Source: Blastocystis sp. Blastoise
Lineage: Eukaryota; Sar; Bigyra; Opalinata; Blastocystidae
Direction of reading: 5' to 3'
DNA length: 64,000 nucleotides
NCBI GenBank assembly: GCA_039096225.1
Contig: JBBPEB010000026.1
Coordinates: forward strand, 336,001-400,000
Shown here: piece by piece, positions 52,233 through 64,000 of the stretch
Position numbering within the stretch: position 1 is the stretch's first letter
Layout of the letters: the number at the start of each line of letters is the position of its first letter
Notes under the pieces: generated by a model
Told to the model about the DNA's origin: nothing
What the model saw: only the letters and a program-made list of their open reading frames with translations
Database searches by the model: none
Made by a program: the position numbers and the translations under genes

Positions 52233-53702
52233 TTACTCAATTTTAGCATCCGAAAGAGCTATAAATAGATGTTTAATAAAAATATTGAATTTTTAAATAG
52301 TATATTATATAGTATCATGATTATCATTATAAAAAACATAATAAACAATTAAAATACCTTTCTTCCAAATATCTGTTCTATTTCTCATAACGCTATGTAG
52401 ATATGTTTTCGTAGCTGTAAGATGATAACTAAGGTAACTACGGAAGGAGATAAGACCCTGTATAGTTTTCTCTCTATTCTTAGGAATCATGTGTTCTTTA
52501 TTTAAACCTATATTTATAGTATATAAATATTCTAGGAAAATATAGAGATATATAATATAATTGTAGTTGATAATAAAGTATTATAAATAGTAATCTAGTG
52601 AATGTTATATGTTTAATTAAAGAAATAGTATATATAATTATTATGACTATCATTATTAGAAAATATTTCTTAATAGAAAGAGTATATTATGATAGTATAT
52701 ATACATATAGAAAAAAAGTAAATAATAAATAATAATAATAAATATAATAATCATAATCATAATAATAAGTACAATACTATATAATAATAATAATAATCAT
52801 AATCATAATAATAGTATTCTATATATAGATACAGAAAGTGATGAATCCAACATTTGGTTGAACTGAGAAAGTGCATGATTTTAGATCTTCAGGAACTGTT
52901 TTAGAGAAAGTACAGGAAGGAGCAGAAGGAGCTGTACGTTGAGTTTCAGAGAATTCCTGTAAGAATATACTAGCTATACCAATATTATTACTGTCATTAA
53001 TATGTATAGAATAAGTAATCATAATATTCTTTGATGATCCGTACATATACCTAAATAAAGATTGAATAGAATGAGAATACTTATACTATTATAATTGTAC
53101 ACAGATAAACATAATATATACAAAGATAAATATATATATACATAGATAAATATATAAATATATTATATAAATATATATATTATATAAATATAAATAAATA
53201 AACATATAAATATATAAAAAATAAAACAAAAAAAAATAAAATACATGATTTCTGGTGAATTAATAGGAAATTCATAAATAGGTAAAGTGGTAATAGAATT
53301 GGCACAGAAAGAATCAAATAAATAATTGAAAGGACATGATAATATGACTATTCTCAATCTAGCTAATTTCATCGCATAGGATTCTATTTGACTTGAATCT
53401 TTACACTCAGCGAGAATCGATACATTATATCCTTGAATAGGTTGAGAACAAATTTGACCAGGAAACATAGAATTCAAAACATCCATAATTCCCCAATTTG
53501 CTATAGTTTCCCAGCAGTTAACTTTCACAGACACATAAAGAGAATCTTGAGGTTTTGATCTTAAAATGAAATAAGTTACACCATCATATTCTGCATCAGT
53601 GATCATAGCAACATCCTTAGGATTTAACATGCAATTTACAATATGTGTATACACAACAGTATTGTAATCTTTTATAAAGAAATAAGCATTATCAGTTGAC
53701 AT
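52233..53702 (-). CDS. ARPC2: Arp2/3 complex subunit 2 (ARPC2, p34)
   Basis: Core scaffold subunit of the Arp2/3 actin nucleator. Four exons (53245-53702, 52833-53050, 52358-52507, 52233-52258) give 283 residues in frame. Diagnostic blocks: DAEYDGVTYFI, ISL-type YVSVKVNCWETIANWG, MFPGQICSQPIQGYNVSIL, LARLRIVILSCPFNYLFDSF, EIMYMYGSSKNIMITYSIHI, IFLQEFSETQRTAPSAP, VGFITFCL, IQGLISFRSYLSYHLTATKT and YLHSVMRNRTDIWKK. The last helix is cut short (ALSDAKIE) relative to most family members. Its presence implies branched actin networks, so the organism makes pseudopods or endocytic patches. Divergent from RPB9. Confidence 0.9.
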
Positions 53703-54509
53703 TGTTCAAATACCAATATAATCAAACAAGAAAAATCTTCACTTGAAAAGATCTATTATGAAAAAATGACTTCTTTGAGTTGAATTTTTAAAATCTTCAT
53801 AATTATTCAACATGTGAATAGAAATATACATTATGTCAATATTCTCAAGTTCTTAAAAATAAATTACTTTATATTTTACTTTCTCTTTGTAATTAAGATC
53901 GTATGAAACTAAAACATAGGAGTCAACAGCTCATTTCAATACTTTTAATCTGAACTTCAATTATATCTGAGTTATTTATTTATTTATTATTATGAGCATT
54001 GTGTTTTAATTATGTTATTATATATTTTTACACTGATCTTCAATAATTATATAAATATTCAACAGAAGGAAGTCCTATTCTCCAATAGTACGTTACTCAT
54101 TATATATAAAAATAGATTTTAGAACAGCTCCACTAAAAAACACCTAAATCAAAGAATCCATGAAAAACACTTTATTGCTAAAGCCATCAATAAAGCAAGA
54201 TCAATGATATTTGTATACTCTTTATGATTGGTTGCAAATATTTCAAATGAGGAATTTCATTAATATGATAAGAAAGGTCAATAAATGTCAAAAATGTTGT
54301 GTCAAGAAACAAAAAAACTTGTTTTCCTAATAATAAATACTAAGAAGATGTTGATATTGTACTATAATATGTAACAAAAAATAAATAACAATTTTTACAT
54401 CAATTATTAAGATTTAATTAAACTAACTATAATAGAAAACAAAAATTTTAAAAACAAAAATTTTTCTTTTTCTTTTTCTTTTCTATAAAAGTGAGTTTAT
54501 CTTTATAAA
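53703..54509. promoter_or_regulatory. Divergent promoter region, ARPC2 / RPB9
   Basis: 807 bases. Just before RPB9 there is a pyrimidine tract (TTTTTC repeated, 54463-54483) directly followed by TATAAAA (54484-54490), 20 bp before the ATG. Nothing else recognised. Confidence 0.4.
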
Positions 54510-54905
54510 ATGGAAAATAGAAGCTTAAAATTTTGTCCTAATTGGTATATACATATACCTTATTTCACCTTACTCGAATATAGTAACAACTTGTTATTCC
54601 CCTATGAGTCAAGTCGTGATTTATCAAGACAATTCGGATTTAGATGTAAACGATGTCCATATACAGAACCATCAGAACCAGCTTGTGTATACAATTTCCA
54701 ATTTAAAAAGACTGTAGAAGAAAAGAAGGTATTTACTGGTATTACAAGTGATCCAACACTTCCTAAAGCAAGAGATGCCATTTGTCCTCATTGTGGAGAA
54801 AAAGGAGCAGTATATTTTCAAGCACATGGAAATGAAAAGGAAGCTATGGCTCTTATATTTGTATGTTTACATTGTCAGAAGAGTTGGAAAAATAAAACAC
54901 AGTAG
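54510..54905 (+). CDS. RPB9: RNA polymerase II subunit RPB9
   Basis: Small zinc subunit of Pol II that influences start-site choice, fidelity and TFIIS-stimulated cleavage. Two exons (54510-54544, 54584-54905), 118 residues. The first zinc ribbon is FCPNC ... CKRC, with the first CxxC created by splicing (TG|T). SDPTLPKARDAICPHCGEKG is the family signature, and the TFIIS-like ribbon has FVCLHCQKSW. Length and order match RPB9. The 39-nt intron is a multiple of three with no stop in frame, so an unspliced mRNA still encodes an open frame, but with the first zinc pair split by 13 residues. Confidence 0.95.
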   Translation: MENRSLKFCPNWYIHIPYFTLLEYSNNLLFPYESSRDLSRQFGFRCKRCPYTEPSEPACVYNFQFKKTVEEKKVFTGITSDPTLPKARDAICPHCGEKGAVYFQAHGNEKEAMALIFVCLHCQKSWKNKTQ

Positions 54906-55453
54906 TTTCATTGTCTTTATCTATATATTTAATTGTTGTATTCTAATTTTAAATTATTGAGATTATTGTTTTATTTTGTACTCGATCCTAGTTTTTAGTA
55001 AAATATAAAAAATAGATTTAAAAACAATAACATCTACGTTAATGAAAAATTTCATTATATCAATTAATGATAATTATATATATTCAATGAAGAATAGAAT
55101 TATCATCAAATAAAAACTAATAGAAAATATGAAATAAAATGAAAAAGAAAAAATTTATAAAAACTAGATAGAATACAAAAGTTGAAAATAAAAAATATAG
55201 AAAAAAGTATATAAAAACCCCCAAAAGGTATTATAAATAAACTTTAAACATTATAAAAACACAATTCATAAAATATTGGTAAAGAAATGAAATATATATA
55301 TAATGAATAATATAATATAATAATGCTCTTGATTGCTCTAAAACGAATGAACTCTGTGGTTTCATAATTATATATATATATGGATTAAAGAACAGTATTA
55401 TGAATATGAATATGAATATGATTTGATTTATTGATAATTAATATATAATAATA
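54906..55453. other. Convergent intergenic region
   Basis: 548 bases between RPB9 (+) and Tul1 (-) 3' ends. A-rich. One C5 run at about 55218, not in the TACCCCCT context. No gene. Confidence 0.6.
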
Positions 55454-57899
55454 TTATAAGACATCCGGTAATACTCTACGACAAGTAGGACAATCGGGTT
55501 TAATCTCTAACCAATGAGAGAGACACTCCTTGTGAAATATATGATTGCATGGTGTTACCATATATTCATTATGATCGTTTAAGTCGACGTCACACATACA
55601 TATAACACACTCTATTGGCTCATCCTAGAAGAGGAAATAGAGTAGATATATATAAGGAAGTGGATATAATATAGAGAGAATATATAGATATATAAGAGAG
55701 AGATTTAGATAAAAGTATAAACATAGATAGATAAGTATAGAAGATATATATATATAAGCATAAACACAGATAGATATAAAAAGAATATAATAAAAGATAA
55801 TTATAACAAAAAATATGAATAATAAATAAAAGATTGAGATTCAATACATTAATGATATTAAATAAGTATAATAATAATAAATATAATAATAAATATAATA
55901 ATAAGTATAATAATATACAGAATTAATAACGGGTATGCGATGATAATCGTAATAATTGGGTCGTAGTACTTTAGGAACAAAACAGAAGGGTCCATATCGT
56001 TTTTGAAGAACTAAAAGAACACCCTAAGAACAATAATAAATAAAATTGAAATATACGAGAGAATAATGAAATAAACATAGTAATAAAAAGATAAAAATGA
56101 AATAAACGAGAGAATAATGAAATAAAATTGAAATAACCGAGGGAATAAAAAGATAAAATTGAAATAAACATATTCATAAATAAATAAAATTGAAATAAAC
56201 ATAAGAATAAAAAGATAAAAAAAATATATATATATACTTGTGTATAAGTAAATAGAACAATAGCTAGTAGTATTTTCATATTAAGAGACTTGCCCATATA
56301 GACAGTATATAAGTTATAAGGACATAAAGAGAGGTAAAGAAGAAGAAGAGTACGAGAGATAGTTATAGTGATGATGAAACGATATGAATAAGGAGGTCGT
56401 TGGGAATTGAGGAAATTGGAAACAATCTATAGAAAAATCATGGAAATAATAAGAAGGAAATTTTAATGAAAAAAAAGAGAGAATAACCATAGAATAATAA
56501 ACTACAACAAAAATAATAAAGAATAAATATAGTGAATAATAATAGTTATATATACTTGTGGAATCCAGAAAGAGAAAAGACCAGCTAATAATACATATGT
56601 AAATATACTGATATTAAAAAGTAGAATCATTCCTAAAAGAAGAAACACATAAAGTTTTATATAAAGTAAACTAATTTGTTTTCGTATTTGTTGAAATCCT
56701 TGTTCAAAAAGAAGATTATTTTGAGATTTCCATACAATTAAATATAACCTCAATTCTACAAAAATAGCTAAGAAGAACTTATGAATAGTGACTCCAACTA
56801 GTTCTTGGAAAATAAAGGGTTGACCAATAGCGAGAGACATATGAAATAAAGAGAGTATGGCATCTAAGATACATTGAAGACCTATACTATTTAGAGAAAG
56901 ACGACTTTGTTGAGAAATTGAACTCAATGTATCTAATTCTGATATATATACAAGACATTCAATAAAGGTAACCACCACAGTAAAGAAACTATACCAACGT
57001 GTTTTTGTACTTAAATAAGATATATTTGTAGCCAGACCATCTAATTCAAATTCTATATATTGACCACAATTTGAACTTGATAAACCACCTGTAAAATTAT
57101 AATATTGAGAGTTTACAGTTCCATAAGTAGGAGATAATTTATTCTCTTTATTTGGATAAATATCATTTACAGAAGAGTCGAAACGATAGAAACAACGATT
57201 TAACATAGCAAGACTATGTTCTGCTGTGAAAGGAAAGACTAAGGAACGAATGGGAACGTGAGGATCGAAATCAGTTGATGACGAATTAGAAGATAAATTA
57301 TGAGGATTCAAGTAATCAGTCATATTTGGATTCTTCCAAAGAATAACTCGACGTCCTCCAGCAGTATTAGCAAACAATGTTAGTCGACGAGTCGGTACAA
57401 AAAACATACCATTCAAATTCAACGAAAGAAATTGATCGTCATTTTTCTCTTTATTAGAAAATGAGACTGTTGCTGACACAGCATGGAGATGATTAATTGA
57501 GCTTTCCATGTCAACTATTCTCATTTGGAATTCTCCTGATTCATAGGGTAATGTTCTATTATACATTGGACGCTGCTGCACAAACTGAACATCTGCAGTA
57601 TAATTCTCATCTTTACTCACTACATATGGTTGAGGGATTCGTTTCCATCGACCATAGTAGGTTCCAGAAAGACTTTTTTCTGTAGAATTCATTTGATAGA
57701 AGGTAGTGTTAAGATCATTTGATAAAACCTTTTGCATATTCAAAAATAACTGTCTTGCTTTGAATTCTTCTTCAGTCATTCTTAATCGAGGATTGGTAGA
57801 ATCTTCTATTGTCGAATTCATTAACATCATGAAGAACATAAACATTAACAAACTTCTAAATGTATCGATAAGATCATATTGAGGATTATTACCTTCCAT
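55454..57899 (-). CDS. TUL1: Tul1/Dsc1-like transmembrane RING E3 ubiquitin ligase
   Basis: Golgi/endosomal membrane ubiquitin ligase that sorts or degrades membrane proteins. Four exons (56556-57899, 56238-56426, 55919-56023, 55454-55624) give 602 residues. A short hydrophobic N-terminus (LLMFMFFMMLMN) leads into a long lumenal domain with several N-x-S/T sites and the family blocks FFVPTRRLTLFANTAGG and RSLVFPFTAEHS. About seven membrane helices follow, including WYSFFTVVVTFIECLVY, FFLAIFVELRLYLIVW and SFWIPQIVSNFLNSQ. After RYGPFCFVPKVLRP and YYDYHRIP comes the C-terminal RING-H2 domain: CVICMCDVDL, TPCNHIFHKECLSHWL, PDCPTCRRVLP. The last two introns hold degenerate tandem repeats (56030-56225). 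The family is typical of fungi and some protists and plants. Confidence 0.88.
56030..56225 (-). repeat. Degenerate ~35-50-bp tandem repeat in TUL1 intron
   Basis: Repeated AATAAAATTGAAATAA and GAGAGAATAATGAAATAAA blocks on the plus strand fill the intron 56024-56237. Confidence 0.65.
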
Positions 57900-58228
57900 G
57901 ATGTCTAAAGATTCATTGAATTATATTTAAAAATATACAGAAATAACTAAATATCAAATATATATATACTTTATTATTAATTAATTGAATAATACAAAGA
58001 ATTATCAAATGAACAAAGAAATGTGATAAGTATTTTTCTGAAATTGTCTTTTTAAGGCGACAATCACAGGAGTCGGAGAACACCTGGATTTATAAACTGG
58101 ATGTTTCTTCGATTCCCTCGTTTTTATAAATGGAGAAATGACTGAATATTATTTCAGTCTTTTCAACACAATTCTTCCTTATTGAATGATTATTGTCTTT
58201 TTTTTTAATATTTTGAATTTGAAAAGCG
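57900..58228. other. Divergent spacer, TUL1 / RecA-like gene
   Basis: 329 bases. No repeats or ORF. Promoters for both genes are presumed here. Confidence 0.5.
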
Positions 58229-59516
58229 ATGAGTATTTGTCAAAAATGTTATTGTGAAGGGAATTTTTTATGTGAACCTATATTGCAACATCAATGGAGG
58301 AAAAGTATCTTACTTACATGTGAAGATAAAGAAGTATCGACTACAGTAGAATTCATACATATATTAAATTATTTGCAAAAGTATCCAAATCAGAGTGTTA
58401 TTGTGATACGAAATAAAATCGATAAAGATATAGTAAATTTTCAAATTCCACAACAATATGAATCAGAAAGAGAACAATACTTTAGTAGAATTAAAATAAA
58501 ATATATAGATGATTGTAAACAATTAAATATCTTTCTTCTGGGAATCAATTCTGTTTATTCCTTTGGTATGATTGTCATTGATAATTTTGACTCCTTTTTT
58601 ATGAATATGTATATTGATTATTCGAAGCAATTCATCACTAGATTATTCTTAAGATTTTTCATAATTTTTTTTTTATAGATTATTCATTGTTTTTCTTATA
58701 TTCTCTATGTATAATATTATTAATTTTTTATCAACTATTCATAGCAATATATATTTTTTATTATTATAAATGTTTATGTGATATATATATAGTAATTCTC
58801 CTTTAGACGAATGGATGAAAACCATCAGTTTTCTGACGGATGCAGTTTTATTTGAAGAAAAATAGTATTATATATATATATTTGCTTGATAAATATATCT
58901 TTTGATATATTAATTATTTCTTTATATATGTTTATATATATGTAGTAACAAAAACAGTGTTCACTCAGTAGTATGTATAAATTCAATTACAGACACGAAT
59001 TGTCGATCTTTCTCTGCATTTATAAACCAATGGTTTGTCGGGTCGATTCACGTTGCTCGTATATTTATTATATATATATTCTCTATATATCTATAAGATA
59101 TACTTATATTTATATATTATTATATATATATTCTCTATATATCTATAAGATATACTTATATTTATATATTATTATATTTATATTCTCTATATATCTATAA
59201 GATATACTTATATTTATATATTATTATATATATATTCTCTATATATCTATAAGATATACTTATATTTATATATTATTATATTTATATTCTCTATATATCT
59301 ATAAGATATACTTATATTTATATATTATTATATTTATATTCTCTATATAACTATAAGATATACTTATATTCATATATTATTATATGTATAGGTGTGTCTC
59401 AAACAGAATATGTTTTAAATCCATTAATGGTTCTCCCACCAATTAAACATCCTCATAATACTATTCAACTTACAATAGAAAAAGACTTCGTACAAGTCGA
59501 ATCTATAAATATATAA
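58229..59516 (+). CDS. Degenerate RecA-fold protein, possibly SWSAP1/Rad51-paralogue-like
   Basis: Exons 58229-58608, 58793-58864, 58946-59058 and 59392-59516 give about 229 residues in frame. An optional 30-nt exon (58679-58708) would also keep the frame. The order fits a RecA-like core: SILLTCEDKEVSTTVEFIHI where a Walker A loop (GxxxxGKT) would lie but is replaced, then SVIVIRNKID, a linker helix, LNIFLLGINS, and GMIVIDNFDSF as a Walker B strand. Then come NSPLDEWMKTISFLTDAVLF, SVVCINSIT, and FINQWFVGSIHVA, resembling the strand-loop before the C-terminal strands of Rad51 paralogues. The N-terminus has CQKCYCEGNFLC. A non-ATP-hydrolysing recombination mediator (Shu/SWSAP1 type) is the best guess; the match is weak. 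The last intron is a ~60-bp minisatellite. Confidence 0.42.
59059..59391 (+). repeat. ~60-bp minisatellite forming a whole intron
   Basis: About five copies of a unit containing TTCTCTATATATCTATAAGA and TATACTTATATTTATATATT, with 1-2 differences between copies. It spans donor to acceptor of the last intron of the RecA-like gene. Confidence 0.85.
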
Positions 59517-59878
59517 AAAAAACTATATTGATCTTGTTTTTGTTTTACTTATTTTATTATTTTATTATGTGTGTTAACATGAATCATAAATCATATTATA
59601 GATTCTAAAACTTTATATATGCAGATAAAAAAACAAACAATAATATTGATAAACATGAATGAATGAAGAAAATAATATAAAAAAAGAAAAACTGTAAATA
59701 GAAAATGTAATAATAGAAATAGATATAATTAAATGTAAAAAGTGATGATGACGAAGATAAGAGAATAGAAACAATGTTATACACTTGATTTGTTTATAAG
59801 TACTATATACGAACAAGAATCATAAAGGAGAAATAACTATATTCAATATTTATTCATCTACTTTTAAGTGTTTGTAGT
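59517..59878. other. Convergent intergenic region
   Basis: 362 bases between the RecA-like gene (+) and COG3 (-). AT-rich. No gene. Confidence 0.6.
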
Positions 59879-63991
<4,113 letters not shown>

Positions 63992-64000
63992 CTACATAAA

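Overview
This is a 64-kb piece of a nuclear eukaryotic genome. It is extremely AT-rich, uses the standard genetic code, and has spliceosomal introns in almost every gene. Most introns start GTATAT and end ATATAG and are filled with (TA)n or (TTA)n simple repeats. The gene content (Gpt2/Sct1-type acyltransferase, Tul1-type RING ligase, Tat-SF1/Cus2, Thp3/LENG8, TIP41, Arp2/3, COG complex) fits an early-diverging fungus or a related amoeboid/opisthokont protist. Asn-rich tracts also resemble amoebozoans. The sequence alone does not fix the lineage.

Layout. 1-5.4 kb: 3' part of cytosolic Met-tRNA synthetase (+) and a nitroreductase (+). 5.7-7.6 kb: TRM82/WDR4 (-). 9.5-12.2 kb: glycerol-3-phosphate acyltransferase (+). 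12.9-14.7 kb: intronless two-module glycosyltransferase (-). 15.1 kb: tRNA-Glu(UUC). 15.4-17.0 kb: Tat-SF1/Cus2 (-). 17.3-20.1 kb: CCA-adding enzyme (+). 20.8-30.6 kb: three tandem MFS transporter paralogues (-). 31.5-33.9 kb: a capping-enzyme-like protein whose two active sites are both destroyed (+). 34.2-35.6 kb: SLC35F6-like (-). 36.4-38.7 kb: mitochondrial protein with a PEPCK-like N-terminal domain (+). 39.4-42.7 kb: LENG8/Thp3 (+). 43.2-44.6 kb: TIP41 (-). 45.1-45.9 kb: coiled-coil protein (-). 46.8-50.5 kb: MCM4 (+). 50.9-51.6 kb: uL23 (-). 52.2-53.7 kb: ARPC2 (-). 54.5-54.9 kb: RPB9 (+). 55.5-57.9 kb: Tul1/Dsc1 (-). 58.2-59.5 kb: degenerate RecA-fold protein (+). 59.9 kb to the right edge: COG3 (-, 5' end missing). 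Genes are independent housekeeping units on both strands, with no operons.

The most unusual observations are these. (1) Two introns, in TRM82 and LENG8, can only be spliced in frame as AT-AC introns with U12-type donor and branch-site sequences, which implies a minor spliceosome. (2) A fused triphosphatase-guanylyltransferase pseudoenzyme keeps the scaffold of an mRNA capping enzyme but has lost the catalytic residues of both halves and the OB fold. (3) Introns consist of microsatellites, biased toward TTA in the sense strand. (4) An exact 8-mer TACCCCCT lies about 175-220 bp upstream of each of the three MFS copies and also upstream of uL23, in a background where G5/C5 runs are almost absent outside exons. 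For genes where I traced all exons (TRM82, GPAT, Tat-SF1, CCA, capping-like, SLC35F6, LENG8, uL23, ARPC2, RPB9, Tul1) the joined length is a multiple of three.
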